A stretch of 64,000 nucleotides of DNA from Pelomonas dachongensis (GCF_043555865.1 NZ_JBIGHY010000003.1:578836-642835), one strand, 5' to 3'. Shown: positions 8,331-16,430, counted from the stretch's first letter. The notes: generated by a model from the letters alone, not told the origin. Numbers and translations are program-made.

Positions 8331-9011
8331 CTATCCCAAGCCGCTCGTGCGCTGACGCCGGACGTCGCGCAGCTGCGCTGCAATGCAGAACCACAGGGCT
8401 GCCCAGCCCGCGCCGAAGGCCCAGCCGGCCAGCACGTCGCTGGCCCAGTGCACGCCCAGCATCACGCGCGTGATGCCGACCAGCACGGCCATGAAGGCCG
8501 CGATGCCCACCACGAAGACGCGCAGGCGCAGCCCGTCGTGGCGCTGAGCCACCAGCACGCCCACGGTCAGGTAGAACACCGCCGACATGCTGGCGTGGCC
8601 GCTCGGGAAGCTCAGCCCTTCCTGCACCAGCGCCGCGAAAGCGGGGTCGGGCCGGGCGCGACCAAAGCCCGCCTTCAGCGCGGTGACGGCCAGCGCGCCG
8701 GTGATCATCGCCACGCTGACCGCGACCGCGCGCGCCAGCCGGCCCACGGTGCACAGGTAGACGGCGGCCAGCACGGTGAACAGCGTCATCACCGGCGTGC
8801 TGCCCAGGGCGCTGAGCTCGCGCATGATGGCTTCGACGAGGGGATGTGTGGCTCGCCATTGCTGGGCCAGCTGCAGGGCGGCCTGATCCCAGTGCTGGGT
8901 GTTGTCCTCGCGCATTTCGCCGGCCAGTGCGCCGAAGAGGCTCAACGCGAACATCGCGAAGGCGAAGGTCAGCCAGCGGCGCAGGCGTGGGGAGGGGTCG
9001 CGGAAGTTCAT
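8331..9011 (-). CDS. PAP2-family membrane phosphatase
   Basis: A 226-residue integral membrane protein with about five to six helices. The three acid-phosphatase motifs are visible: K113-x6-R120-P121 (KAGFGRARP), SFPSGHA at 135-140 and R182...H188...D192 (TRVMLGVHWASD). Such proteins remove phosphate from lipid phosphates, such as undecaprenyl pyrophosphate or phosphatidate, at the outer face of the inner membrane. ATG at 9011 overlaps the stop of the preceding gene as ATGA. Exact substrate not determinable. Confidence 0.87.
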   Translation of the reverse strand: MNFRDPSPRLRRWLTFAFAMFALSLFGALAGEMREDNTQHWDQAALQLAQQWRATHPLVEAIMRELSALGSTPVMTLFTVLAAVYLCTVGRLARAVAVSVAMITGALAVTALKAGFGRARPDPAFAALVQEGLSFPSGHASMSAVFYLTVGVLVAQRHDGLRLRVFVVGIAAFMAVLVGITRVMLGVHWASDVLAGWAFGAGWAALWFCIAAQLRDVRRQRTSGLG

Positions 9012-9655
9012 GGTGGGCTCAGCAGCGCCTTGGCCGCCTCGATGCGCAGCGCAAGCGGCGCGGATTCGTCGTTCAGCACGCGCTGCAGGAAGCCGCGCGG
9101 GTCCAGGTCGGCAGTCTCGCCGGGCGCCGCGGCCACCGGCGTGGGAGCGGGCTGCAGGGCCTGCATCGCCGCGTCGAAGGCGCTGGGCTTGATGCAGGCC
9201 AGCCGCGCCAGCAGGTCGGCCTGGCCGTCGGCGCCGGGCTGGATGTCCAACCAGGGCGTGTCGGCGAACACCGGCGCGAGGTCAGGCGCGACGAAGGCGG
9301 ACCAATTGCCCGTCGCGGTGTCCTGGGCAGGCAGGGCGGGCAGCGCGGCCCCGGCAAGCAACCGCAGTCGCGAGGCGGCGATGCCGGGCAGGTAGCGCGC
9401 CTGCAGCCGGGCGAGGAAGTCGGTCGCGCGGGCCGGCGTCACCGGCTGCTGCAGCGAGAACCACAGCTGCAGGCCGTCGGTGCCCGACACGGCAATGCCA
9501 GGTGCCGGCAGCTGCAGCTCGGCCTGCACACCGCGCCAGACGGCACCCAGCGCGGTCCAGTCGGCCGGCCGTGCCAGTTCCAGCAGCAGGCCGCGCACGC
9601 CATCCGGCGCCGGCGGCGGGTACAGGCGATGCAGTTCGGAATGAAGACGGTTCAT
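9008..9655 (-). CDS. hypothetical protein, 215 aa
   Basis: A soluble protein that starts MNRLHSELHRLYPPP. It contains GTDGLQLWFSLQQPV and SAFVAPDLAPVF segments, and a Pro/Ala-rich linker at about 165-185 before a helical tail (FLQRVLNDESAPLALRIEAAKALL). The compact alpha/beta pattern with a GLQLWFSL strand recalls archaeo-eukaryotic-primase-like folds, but I see no catalytic Asp pair and do not claim it. It is coupled to the PAP2 gene by a 4-bp overlap. Function unknown. Confidence 0.65.
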   Translation of the reverse strand: MNRLHSELHRLYPPPAPDGVRGLLLELARPADWTALGAVWRGVQAELQLPAPGIAVSGTDGLQLWFSLQQPVTPARATDFLARLQARYLPGIAASRLRLLAGAALPALPAQDTATGNWSAFVAPDLAPVFADTPWLDIQPGADGQADLLARLACIKPSAFDAAMQALQPAPTPVAAAPGETADLDPRGFLQRVLNDESAPLALRIEAAKALLSPP

Positions 9656-9802
9656 GGGCTCAAGCCTGCCACAACAGCGGACGGTCCAAAGAGGCTGCCA
9701 GCGCTTTCGCCGCACTCAACAGAACTGGCGATGCCTGCCAGCGCACGGCCTTTGACACTGCCGTCGCTCATCGCGAGCGCCTCTTCGCCAACCGGAGTGA
9801 CC

Positions 9803-11572
9803 ATGTTGAACCTGCCACCTCTCCAAGAAACCCCCGGCCTCAACGACTACGCGGTTCTTTACTGGAACCACGTCGGGCTGCAGATGAACCGCATCACCCA
9901 CTCGCTCGGCGGACCGCAGGGCGGGCCGACGATGAGTTCGCGCGCTCTCGGCCTGCTGCATCTGGCCATGCACGACGCCTACTTGGGCTGGCTGGGCAGC
10001 ACCACGCCATCGCCTTACCTGCCCGTGGGCGAGCGGCCGGCACCTCCAGCCGGCGCGGATGCTGCTGACGCCGACGCCGCCTTGACCGGCGCCGCCCTGC
10101 ATGTGCTCGACGCGCTGTACGCGAACGCGGCAGGCGCTGGCATCTCCCTCGTCGCGCGCGACACGCTGACCAGCAGTCTGAACGGCATGGTCAGCGCCTA
10201 CTTGCCACGAGTCGACGTGTTGTCTCCGGCGCATTGCTACGGCAGTGCGGTCGCGGTGGCGGTCATGAAGCGGCTGGCCGTTCAGCCCGGCGAGCCCGGG
10301 GCCGACCAAGGGCGGTACGAGCCCAGGCATGAGCGCTCGTACTTCTCCGACGAGCCGATCAATCCGTTGCGCCAGGTACTGCTGGACCCCAATGATCCTT
10401 CGCGCGGCACGCGGTCGCGGCGCGTCTACCACGGGCCGTATTACGGCGAGACAGCGCGGACGTTTGCGGTGCACGATGCCGCAGGCCACCAGTTGCAGCC
10501 GCCGCCCTACGACAAGGAGCGCAAGGCGGGTGGTGTCACCGCCCCGGCGGCGGCGGCGGAGTACGTCGCCGCGGTGGAGGAGGTGAAGGCGCTGGGTGGG
10601 GCCAGGGGACAGCCGGGCACCACCCGAACCCCCGACCAGACCGTCGCGGGCGTCTACTGGGCCTACGACGGCGCCAACCTGATCGGTACGCCGCCGCGGC
10701 TGTACAACCAGATCGTGCGCGAGATCGCGTGGGCACGCCGCGACCCGGCGGCAACGCCTGCTGCCAGGGCGGCCAACACGGCGGCGTTCGTCCGCCTCTT
10801 CGCGCTGTGCAATGTCGCAATGGCCGACGCGGGCAAATTCTCCTGGAAGGAGAAGTACCGCTGGGACTTCTGGCGGCCGTTGACCGGCGTGCGGGAGCAC
10901 GATACCGCCGGAAATCCCATCCGCGTCGGCGACCCGTTCTGGGTGTCGCTGGGTGCGCCGGACACCAACACCAACCGCATCTCTTTCAAGCCGCCGTTCC
11001 CGGCCTATCCGTCGGGGCACGCCACGTTTGGCGCGGCCTGCTTCCAGATGGTTCGGTTGTTCTACAAGCAAGGCGTGGCGGGGTTCGACCCCACCCAGGC
11101 TGGCTTTGATCCCAACAAGGTAGACGACATCGAGTTCACCTTCGTGTCGGAAGAGCTCAACGGCGTCAGCCGGGACCTGTATGCGCCTCACGATCCCGCA
11201 CTGCCCTTGGACGAACAGCCTGGCACCGTGCGCACGCGGATCGAGCGCAGCTTCCCGTCGTTGTGGTCGGCCATTTTCGAGAACGCCTTCAGCCGCATTT
11301 ACCTGGGGGTGCACTGGCGCTTCGATGCGGCAGCGGCGGCGGACATCAAGCAGCCCGGGACGGAACAGAACAAGCCCGCGCATGAAATCGTCTACAGCGA
11401 AGTCTGGACGGCGCCGCGGGGCGCGGCGGGCCCATTCCCAACTGGTGGGGTGCCGTTGGGTCTGGGCATCGCCAACGACATCTGGCGCCATGGCCTGACG
11501 CCGCCTGTCGACGACAAGCCCGCGGGCGGCGCCAGCAGCGAAGTCAAGCACAGCAACACGACGCGCGGTTGA
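9803..11572 (+). CDS. vanadium-dependent haloperoxidase-like protein
   Basis: A 589-residue member of the PAP2/vanadium haloperoxidase superfamily. The vanadate (or phosphate) pocket is assembled from a Lys followed by RWDFWRP (about 345-357), YPSGHATFG (about 400-408) and SRIYLGVHWRFDA (about 493-505), all helices of the enlarged two-bundle type typical of bacterial VHPOs. The early RALGLLHLAMHDAY segment is also typical. No signal peptide is seen at the chosen start, ATG 9803, which has GGAG six bases upstream; much longer upstream reading is a shadow. Members oxidise halides with peroxide or act as phosphatases; which applies here cannot be read. It stands alone between convergent genes. 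Confidence 0.85.
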   Translation: MLNLPPLQETPGLNDYAVLYWNHVGLQMNRITHSLGGPQGGPTMSSRALGLLHLAMHDAYLGWLGSTTPSPYLPVGERPAPPAGADAADADAALTGAALHVLDALYANAAGAGISLVARDTLTSSLNGMVSAYLPRVDVLSPAHCYGSAVAVAVMKRLAVQPGEPGADQGRYEPRHERSYFSDEPINPLRQVLLDPNDPSRGTRSRRVYHGPYYGETARTFAVHDAAGHQLQPPPYDKERKAGGVTAPAAAAEYVAAVEEVKALGGARGQPGTTRTPDQTVAGVYWAYDGANLIGTPPRLYNQIVREIAWARRDPAATPAARAANTAAFVRLFALCNVAMADAGKFSWKEKYRWDFWRPLTGVREHDTAGNPIRVGDPFWVSLGAPDTNTNRISFKPPFPAYPSGHATFGAACFQMVRLFYKQGVAGFDPTQAGFDPNKVDDIEFTFVSEELNGVSRDLYAPHDPALPLDEQPGTVRTRIERSFPSLWSAIFENAFSRIYLGVHWRFDAAAAADIKQPGTEQNKPAHEIVYSEVWTAPRGAAGPFPTGGVPLGLGIANDIWRHGLTPPVDDKPAGGASSEVKHSNTTRG

Positions 11573-11598
11573 AGCGCTCGTGCAGTCTCAGGAGCTCC

Positions 11599-11937
11599 TC
11601 AAGCCTGCCACACTCCGTAGCCTTGCTCCCGCAGCGCGATGGCCAGCTCCACCTCCATGTCGCGCGCCGCGTCGTAGGGCATGGGGTTGTAGACCTCGTA
11701 CAGCGCCGGCAGCAAGCGCTCGCCGTACTTCAGCACGAAGCGGTTGGCCTGCACGCCCGCCATGTGGCGGTCAAAGCGCAGGTCGGGGTCGAGCCCGGTC
11801 ATGCCGACGTAGACGCAGGGCCGGGTGATGTCGTGATCGGGGTTGGCCTTGCGGAAGGCGGGCTCATTCCAGACCTGCGCCGACAGCAGCACCACGTACA
11901 CGTGGTGGTGGTGCCCCGCGCGCCGTCGTGGCGTCAC
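11599..11937 (-). CDS. GIY-YIG-like small protein
   Basis: A 112-residue protein in which HHVYVVLL and, about 25 residues later, CVYVGMTG with a following Arg and His (LRFDRHMAG) resemble the GIY-YIG nuclease core. The YVGMTG turn and HxxG are in the right order, while the catalytic Glu is not clear (the candidate is in DMEVELAIALREQGYGVW). Starts with ATG at 11937, overlapping the stop of the DUF2242 gene by four bases, so coupled with it. Could be a nuclease or a degenerate relative. Confidence 0.65.
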   Translation of the reverse strand: MTPRRRAGHHHHVYVVLLSAQVWNEPAFRKANPDHDITRPCVYVGMTGLDPDLRFDRHMAGVQANRFVLKYGERLLPALYEVYNPMPYDAARDMEVELAIALREQGYGVWQA

Positions 11938-12497
11938 CGCTCCGACGTGTTCTCGCGCAGCATGCGTTGCATCAGCACGAAGAACCGGTCGTAGAACTCG
12001 CCGGCTGGGATGGTCTCGGATGCGACCTTGACCAGCGAGTCCTCCGTGGACGACAGCGGTACCGAGATGGAGCCCAGCGCGCTGACGCCCAGGCTGGCAG
12101 CCTGCGAGTTCTTCTTCAGCACGTAGCGGTCCTGCTGCGCGCTGACGTAAGCGGTGGCGACCTGGTTCTTGGGGCCGTCGCCCACGCAGACGACGTTGAA
12201 GCCGATCTCCACGTGAACCTCGCCCTCGGGCTGGAAGCGCTTGGCGCCCTGCACCATGCCGCTGCCGGCCTTGCCGATCACGTAGCCCTGGCTCATCAGC
12301 GCGCGCCGCGCCGCCTCGCAGGTGTCGTCCACGCCCGCGTCGAACAGGCGCGAAAAGGTCTCTTCAGCGGCGAAGCTCTCGCCCTGGTAGACCTTGCGGG
12401 ACTTGTCGGAGGCCTTGGGCAGGCCGCCGCAGCCCGCCAGCAGGACACCGAGCAGCAGCGGGAGGAACAGCGAGCAAAAACGTGGCATGGGGGCCAT
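11934..12497 (-). CDS. DUF2242-family lipoprotein
   Basis: A 187-residue protein with a signal peptide and lipobox (LLLGVLLAGC, Cys23), so probably an outer- or inner-membrane lipoprotein. The mature part (YQGESFAAEETFSRLFDAG, then CEAARRALMSQGYVIGK) matches the betaproteobacterial DUF2242 family by pattern. Two Met starts are possible (12497 and 12488); neither has a strong ribosome site. It lies just outside the repeat-flanked cassette region and seems to belong to the native chromosome. Role unknown. Confidence 0.75.
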   Translation of the reverse strand: MAPMPRFCSLFLPLLLGVLLAGCGGLPKASDKSRKVYQGESFAAEETFSRLFDAGVDDTCEAARRALMSQGYVIGKAGSGMVQGAKRFQPEGEVHVEIGFNVVCVGDGPKNQVATAYVSAQQDRYVLKKNSQAASLGVSALGSISVPLSSTEDSLVKVASETIPAGEFYDRFFVLMQRMLRENTSER

Positions 12498-12841
12498 TAT
12501 TCAGTGCGGTGGCAAGGCGGACCCTGGGCAACGCTCACGGCCTGCCAGCCGATGACAGCACTGCACCCCGCGCAGGTGCCGGCGACACATCCCGGACCCG
12601 GCTGCCTGCAGTCAGAATGGCCGCAGGCGCCGAAGAACAAAGTTTCGAACTCGGCGCTGGGTGAGGGTGGCCGCTGATGCGACAAAATCACCGGCAAAGT
12701 TTCGAACTTTGAGCCCTTCGAGCGGTCTGGAACACGCTCGGTGTGCTGTCAATGTGTCGAACTTTTCCCACGGGAAACGGTGGCTCCTCAAGCAACCCAA
12801 ACGGGCGATGCGGTCCTGAACTGGTTGCTGCAGGGAGCCTT
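12498..12841. other. gene-free flank of the cassette array
   Basis: No convincing gene. The stretch holds three copies of the flanking repeat (see the repeat entry at 12638-12762) and the spacer up to the outermost attC-like site. Short open frames here have no homology-like features. Confidence 0.6.
12638..12762 (+). repeat. left-end repeats, three copies of CAAAGTTTCGAAC
   Basis: Exact copies at 12638-12650 and 12695-12707, and an 11/13 match at 12750-12762. All three point the same way, spaced about 56 bp. Three copies of the same 13-mer in the opposite orientation sit at 18290-18366, on the other side of the cassette array. Arrays of repeats at both ends, facing inward, are what transposases of the Tn7, Tn5053 and IS21 types bind. 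Confidence 0.8.
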
Positions 12842-12898
12842 CTTCAACGTTGGCGCTCAGCGGGCGGCGAAGCCGTCCGCTGCAATGACAGGTTCGAC
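12842..12898 (-). repeat. attC-like site 11 (57 bp, outermost)
   Basis: On the minus strand it runs from GTCGAAC to GTTGAAG, enclosing the hairpin CAGCGGACGG-CTTC-G-CCGCCCGCTG. It follows the stop codon of the 207-aa cassette gene by one base. The core is nearly identical to sites 10, 7, 3 and 2. Confidence 0.8.
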
Positions 12899-12899
12899 C

Positions 12900-13523
12900 T
12901 CATTGCAGGCTCGCTAGTTCGTTGAGCTCGTGCCGAAGCGCAACCGCGGTACCGATGCCCGCGAGCCCAATCGCGGCAAAGCGAGCGGACTCGGCAAAAC
13001 GCCCTTGCGCACGACGCAGCCGAGCCAGAACGAGTGCCATTCGAACTTTCGTAGAACCAAAGCCTCGAAAGTCAAAATCTCCCGCCGCGAAGGCACCTGG
13101 TGATACTAAGTCGAAGGGCGATTCGGGTCGGCAGACATGGGAAAGCATCTCGCGGCCAGCAGTTTCGTAGATGGCGTTTGCTGCCTGCACCGCCGCATTC
13201 ATGCTCTCGATGGTGGGCTCATGAATCCACCATTGATCAGCGTCGTCGCGCGATAGCCGGCGGCGAAACTCGCACAGCGGCTCCGTGATCTTCTTTGGAT
13301 CGGGCAACTCGCCGAGAACATGGAAGACCGACAGCGGTTGCAAACCCAGGTTGATAGCGAACTGGCCGCCATGCCTGGAGCCCTGCACACTGACTACGTG
13401 CACCCAACCGTGGCGTACCCGTCGAAAGGTACGACCCGACCCGCCGAAGCCGTCAGCTCGCAGACTCGGAACGAGGTGATCGCGCAAGGCAGCTTCCAAA
13501 CGCGGGAGAGCAGCAGCCGTCAT
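12900..13523 (-). CDS. cassette gene 11, DUF4304-like protein
   Basis: A 207-residue protein, the last and longest cassette gene of the array. The start (LEAALRDHLVPSLRADGFGG, then TFRRVRHGWVHVVSVQGSR and FAINLGLQ) has the order of the DUF4304 family: a helix, a GF-x-G-x-x-F turn, and strands. The C-terminal half is helical with many Arg (VLARLRRAQGRFAESARFAA). DUF4304 genes are often orphan or mobile; function unknown. The stop is next to an attC-like site, the start is four bases from the preceding one, leaving no room for an own promoter beyond the site itself. Confidence 0.8.
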   Translation of the reverse strand: MTAAALPRLEAALRDHLVPSLRADGFGGSGRTFRRVRHGWVHVVSVQGSRHGGQFAINLGLQPLSVFHVLGELPDPKKITEPLCEFRRRLSRDDADQWWIHEPTIESMNAAVQAANAIYETAGREMLSHVCRPESPFDLVSPGAFAAGDFDFRGFGSTKVRMALVLARLRRAQGRFAESARFAAIGLAGIGTAVALRHELNELASLQ

Positions 13524-13526
13524 GAA

Positions 13527-13583
13527 ATCGAACGTTCGCGCTCAGCGGGCGGCGAACCCGTCCGCTGTAGCAAAAGGTTGAAC
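13527..13583 (-). repeat. attC-like site 10 (57 bp)
   Basis: Minus strand from GTTCAAC (fits RYYYAAC) to GTTCGAT, with the same inner hairpin as site 11 apart from a C for a G in the loop. It lies between cassette gene 10 (stop at 13590) and the start of cassette gene 11. Confidence 0.82.
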
Positions 13584-13589
13584 ATCAAG

Positions 13590-14090
13590 CTACCCATGTA
13601 GGGCCGCCTCGACGATTTCTTGAACACGAGCCATAGTGATGCCGTCGCGCTGTTCGATGAAAAGCGGATGATCCGATGCCTCCAGCGTAACCACTGGCCG
13701 CTCACCTGCTGGCGATGTTTGGACCGAAGTCTTCAAGCTGAGAGTTGTTGGTTGGTATGGAAGCGCGCTCTGAAGCCAGCCGAAGTACGGGGGCTCGCTC
13801 TCTCGGCCTTCTTGCTCCCACAACTCGTTGACCCGCCGGAAGCTCGCTTCGCTCAGGGAAACCCAGACAAGCCACACGAACGAATCGGGGCCGTCGATGA
13901 CCGGAAGCAGCAGGCGACCGAGTACGAAGAAATGCTCTCCCCGAATTACGCATTGATCGGACGACAACCCGGAGTTCTCGCCACGCTCAGTCTCTGACAG
14001 TGAATTCCAAAGCGGGGGTGCTGGCGCTCCGAGGCACATTGGGAGTTCGTTGTGGTATTCGCCGCAGGTGGCGCAATGGAAGCCGCTCAT
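13590..14090 (-). CDS. cassette gene 10, DUF2199-like protein
   Basis: A 166-residue soluble protein. The N-terminus has a CxxCG knuckle (FHCATCGEYHNELPM), then DQCVIRGEHFFVLGRLLLP and FVWLVWVSLSEASFRRV, in the order and spacing of the DUF2199 family, whose members are scattered through mobile gene pools. Start ATG at 14090 (MSGFHCATCG) rather than an in-frame ATG/other codon at 14135 that would run into the attC-like site. The stop lies seven bases before site 10. No function known; a zinc-knuckle is possible from the two Cys only. Confidence 0.82.
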   Translation of the reverse strand: MSGFHCATCGEYHNELPMCLGAPAPPLWNSLSETERGENSGLSSDQCVIRGEHFFVLGRLLLPVIDGPDSFVWLVWVSLSEASFRRVNELWEQEGRESEPPYFGWLQSALPYQPTTLSLKTSVQTSPAGERPVVTLEASDHPLFIEQRDGITMARVQEIVEAALHG

Positions 14091-14096
14091 GCTGAT

Positions 14097-14153
14097 GTTC
14101 AACCTTGAAGTTGTGGGGCGGCGAAGCCGTCCCACACGAACGACCAGTTAGCC
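14097..14153 (-). repeat. attC-like site 9 (57 bp)
   Basis: Minus strand from GGCTAAC to GTTGAAC. The inner hairpin differs from the common type: TGTGGGACGGC-TTC-GCCGCCCCACA. The stop codon of cassette gene 9 lies inside the core site. Confidence 0.78.
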
Positions 14154-14636
14154 AGCATTTGCACCTCCCGGAAGGCGACCGAGATAGCCCTCCCCGCCGA
14201 TGCCACGCGGCCACTGAAGAAATGGTCGCAGCGTCCGTCGGTCCTCTTCCGTCAGGGGTTGAGCAAGCACTGCACTGATTGTGCGCACCTGTGGCCATGG
14301 AGCTTGCTCAGCGATGACTGCGTAGAACGGCATCAGCTTGGCGATGTTTTCCATCGGGCTCGCCGCCTCTAAAGGCCGCAAGTCACATACAAAACTGAAC
14401 TCAAAGGTATTCAGCAGCGGAAGCCACTCATTCGGGCGCGGCGCGTGTGCTGGCTCTTCGCGCAGCATGAGGTTGACGATGTTCACGCCCTTGACCTCGG
14501 GCCCGCGCAACTGCTCGCGTATAGGCTTGAGCCGGCGTTCGAACCATTCCGCGAAGCCCCAGTGTGAACCGGTGAGTTTCCGCTCGCGTCGTTCGCCGCG
14601 AGGGTAGTAGTAGATGCGAACACTGGTGATCGTCAT
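14148..14636 (-). CDS. cassette gene 9, hypothetical protein, 162 aa
   Basis: Starts MTITSVRIYYYPRGERRERK, followed by SHWGFAEWFERRLKPIREQL and GVNIVNLMLRE, so an alpha/beta protein with a basic front. I do not recognise the family. A longer in-frame reading to 14669 would cross the neighbouring attC-like site and is rejected. The stop overlaps the core site of attC-like site 9, as often seen in integron cassettes. Function unknown. Confidence 0.72.
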   Translation of the reverse strand: MTITSVRIYYYPRGERRERKLTGSHWGFAEWFERRLKPIREQLRGPEVKGVNIVNLMLREEPAHAPRPNEWLPLLNTFEFSFVCDLRPLEAASPMENIAKLMPFYAVIAEQAPWPQVRTISAVLAQPLTEEDRRTLRPFLQWPRGIGGEGYLGRLPGGANAG

Positions 14637-14642
14637 GGTGCT

Positions 14643-14732
14643 GACTAACGTCGGCGTTGGCCGGCGCACCCAGACCGACGCTGCGGAGCGTTCGCCTGCG
14701 TGTGTTCGTCCGTGTCGAACAACCAGTTAGAC
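14643..14732 (-). repeat. attC-like site 8 (90 bp)
   Basis: Minus strand from GTCTAAC (exact RYYYAAC) to GTTAGTC. The 76 bases between are longer than in most sites here and pair less obviously; it is called mostly from the matched ends and from its place between two cassette genes. Confidence 0.65.
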
Positions 14733-14751
14733 AGCACCGCCGACGTTGTCA

Positions 14752-14997
14752 TCAATTGCCTTGCCACTCCAGAACAATGATAGAAATAATCACAGACAGT
14801 GCCGCCACAAAGGTCCAACGTGACGTGGGCCGACTTGAGCGGTCAGGATTGAGTGCGGGAAATAGAAAGAACATAACCCTGCTTGCGCTCGCGTCAGGGT
14901 TTCGTCGTGCATACGCGCCGATGTAGATCACCGCGGCCACACCCAGCAGCCAGATGGGCACCTCCCACCAGTTGTCGGACCAAAAGTTGCTGTTCAC
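14752..14997 (-). CDS. cassette gene 8, small membrane protein
   Basis: An 81-residue protein with two predicted membrane helices: WWEVPIWLLGVAAVIYIGAY and TFVAALSVIISIIVLEW, joined by a basic loop with Arg, Asp and Ser. Both ends are short and polar. Placed between attC-like sites 7 and 8, 19 bases from the latter. Two-helix membrane proteins are common in integron cassettes. Function unknown. Confidence 0.7.
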   Translation of the reverse strand: MNSNFWSDNWWEVPIWLLGVAAVIYIGAYARRNPDASASRVMFFLFPALNPDRSSRPTSRWTFVAALSVIISIIVLEWQGN

Positions 14998-15001
14998 TGC
15001 T

Positions 15002-15058
15002 GTCTAACGTTTGCGCTCAGCGGGCGGCGAAGCCGTCCGCTGCAGAAAAAGGTTAGAG
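15002..15058 (-). repeat. attC-like site 7 (57 bp)
   Basis: Ends CTCTAAC and GTTAGAC on the minus strand, complementary over six bases, with the common inner hairpin CAGCGGACGGCTTCGCCG...CGCTG. One of the five nearly identical sites and the clearest example of the type. Confidence 0.88.
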
Positions 15059-15061
15059 AGA

Positions 15062-15373
15062 TCACGGCACACTGGCCAAATCCTCTGCTGTAGCAAGCTC
15101 ACCTCCCCGTTCCCAATAGAACTTCCATCCTTGCTCAGCGAAGTGACTGAGTCGGGTGGACGCAAAGCTCATGGCTAAGCGGATGGCCTGCCAAGAATCC
15201 ATACCTGCGATCGACCTGGCTTTCGGATCGACGAGTTCCATGGTCACCGATGAGCGCCACTCCCCACGCTCACCCAGCACCGGCACGCCGATTGTGATGA
15301 CGAAGTCATGCTCTGTGCCATCGGGAGCAACGGCAAACCAAGTGCGTTCGGCGGCGAAGTCTGATTGCGGCAT
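15062..15373 (-). CDS. cassette gene 7, DUF6968-like protein, 103 aa
   Basis: MPQSDFAAERTWFAVAPDGT, then FVITIGVPVLGERGEWRSSV, DSWQAIRLAMSFASTRLSHF and a Trp-rich end. The pattern (AERTW-strand, IGxP turn, GxWxxS, a helix with QAIxLA) resembles the small DUF6968 family. It is soluble. The stop is three bases from attC-like site 7 and the start is six bases from site 6, so the cassette is almost all gene. Function unknown. Confidence 0.75.
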   Translation of the reverse strand: MPQSDFAAERTWFAVAPDGTEHDFVITIGVPVLGERGEWRSSVTMELVDPKARSIAGMDSWQAIRLAMSFASTRLSHFAEQGWKFYWERGGELATAEDLASVP

Positions 15374-15379
15374 GGAGCG

Positions 15380-15448
15380 CTCTAACGTTGTAAGTCAGCG
15401 GACCAGCCGGCGTAGCTGGCGCAGGTCCGCTGCAATGCTAGGTTGGGC
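15380..15448 (-). repeat. attC-like site 6 (69 bp)
   Basis: Minus strand from GCCCAAC (exact RYYYAAC) to GTTAGAG. The inner hairpin is of a different type: CAGCGGACC stem with a second stem-loop AGCTACGCCGGCT region inside. It separates cassette genes 6 and 7. Confidence 0.8.
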
Positions 15449-15458
15449 ATCAGTTCGA

Positions 15459-15827
15459 TCAGCGCTCGCACTCGTGGACCTCGTAATTCCAGTGGCCGCC
15501 GTTGTCGAGGCAGCGATCAACCCGGACGAACTGGATGGCAGATGAGCATGCGACGGCGAGCGCAGCCACTGCGCTCGCTGCAAGCAGACATGAACCGACA
15601 CGGATTAGGAATGCTGGGCGAAGTATCGATAGGCCGGTGCGGTCTTCCGCGGGACCGCTGCAGACGTAGAAATACGCCGGTAGACCGATGGCGGCGGTGC
15701 ACACAACCAGCCACACCGATGCCGCGCGGCCTGGCGCATCGATCACTGGGCCGGCGAAGAAGAGGAGGAGAAGTCCAGCTACGGCGCCAACAGCCGCGGC
15801 TGATCGATTCGTGGCATGGATATGCAT
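15459..15827 (-). CDS. cassette gene 6, small membrane protein
   Basis: A 122-residue protein (start MHIHATNRSAA) with three hydrophobic segments (AVGAVAGLLLLFFAGPVI, ASVWLVVCTAAIGLPAYFYV and SCLLAASAVAALAVACSSAI) and a C-terminal tail VDRCLDNGGHWNYEVHECER. The RCLDxGGxWNY...C motif recurs in small proteobacterial exported or membrane proteins; the two Cys could pair. A longer reading to 15863 runs into attC-like site 5. Function unknown. Confidence 0.72.
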   Translation of the reverse strand: MHIHATNRSAAAVGAVAGLLLLFFAGPVIDAPGRAASVWLVVCTAAIGLPAYFYVCSGPAEDRTGLSILRPAFLIRVGSCLLAASAVAALAVACSSAIQFVRVDRCLDNGGHWNYEVHECER

Positions 15828-15838
15828 ATCCGGCTTCT

Positions 15839-15895
15839 GGCTAACGTCGAAGCCAAGCGGCACCGCAGGCGTCCGCCTTGGGCGACCAGTTATAC
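15839..15895 (-). repeat. attC-like site 5 (57 bp)
   Basis: Minus strand from GTATAAC to GTTAGCC, with a CCAAGGCGG / CCGCTTGG stem around a central loop. The stop codon of cassette gene 5 overlaps its core site. Confidence 0.75.
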
Positions 15896-16333
15896 GGATT
15901 TGAAGGCGTCACGCTTTGCACCCACATATTCGGCAAGTTTTAGAAACACAGCTTGGTCGCCACAGATCTTGCGACTCAGCTTCACAAATGTGTGATTCTC
16001 ATCATCACGAACCTCATCAAGCCACTGCTGCCGCTTTGCTTCATGCAGGTGCGGCTGACCAAACGGGAACATTGCGGCAGACTCTTCGATACAAGCTGCG
16101 GCGCTCTCAGCACCTATGCGCCTGTACGCATTCACAAAGATGGAGTACTCGGGCGTTCCGTCGAAGTCGCTCTCATAAAAGTACTCGATGCCACCGTTGT
16201 CTATAACGCCCTGAGCCGAGTAGATAACTGCAACGGTCTGAAGAGGCACAGGCAGGCGCGATACGTCGCCGCCCGTCTCCTTCAGCCGTGCGAACGCATA
16301 GTCGGATGCCTTGTCGAGCAGCGATTCAGTCAT
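15890..16333 (-). CDS. cassette gene 5, DMP19/DUF4375-like protein
   Basis: A 147-residue soluble protein starting MTESLLDKASDYAFARL. The segment VYSAQGVIDNGG pattern (here IYSAQGVIDNGGIEYFYES) followed by PEYSIFVNAYRRIGAESAAA is diagnostic of the DMP19-like DUF4375 fold, which resembles an acidic DNA-mimic protein in Neisseria; whether this copy mimics DNA cannot be told. The in-frame extension to 16387 crosses attC-like site 4. The stop lies inside the core of site 5. Function unknown. Confidence 0.82.
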   Translation of the reverse strand: MTESLLDKASDYAFARLKETGGDVSRLPVPLQTVAVIYSAQGVIDNGGIEYFYESDFDGTPEYSIFVNAYRRIGAESAAACIEESAAMFPFGQPHLHEAKRQQWLDEVRDDENHTFVKLSRKICGDQAVFLKLAEYVGAKRDAFKSV

Positions 16334-16339
16334 GGAGCC

Positions 16340-16429
16340 GTATAACGTTGGACGTAACGGGCGCCGGAACGCAGCGAAGGGGACCAAACTGCGCAGCAGT
16401 TTGGCGTCCCGTTGACGGACTTGTTAGGC
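16340..16429 (-). repeat. attC-like site 4 (90 bp)
   Basis: Minus strand from GCCTAAC (the commonest integron inverse core) to GTTATAC. The interior folds as a long imperfect stem with the self-complementary pair CCAAACTGC/GCAGTTTGG at the tip. Different family from the 57-bp sites. Confidence 0.82.
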
Positions 16430-16430
16430 A

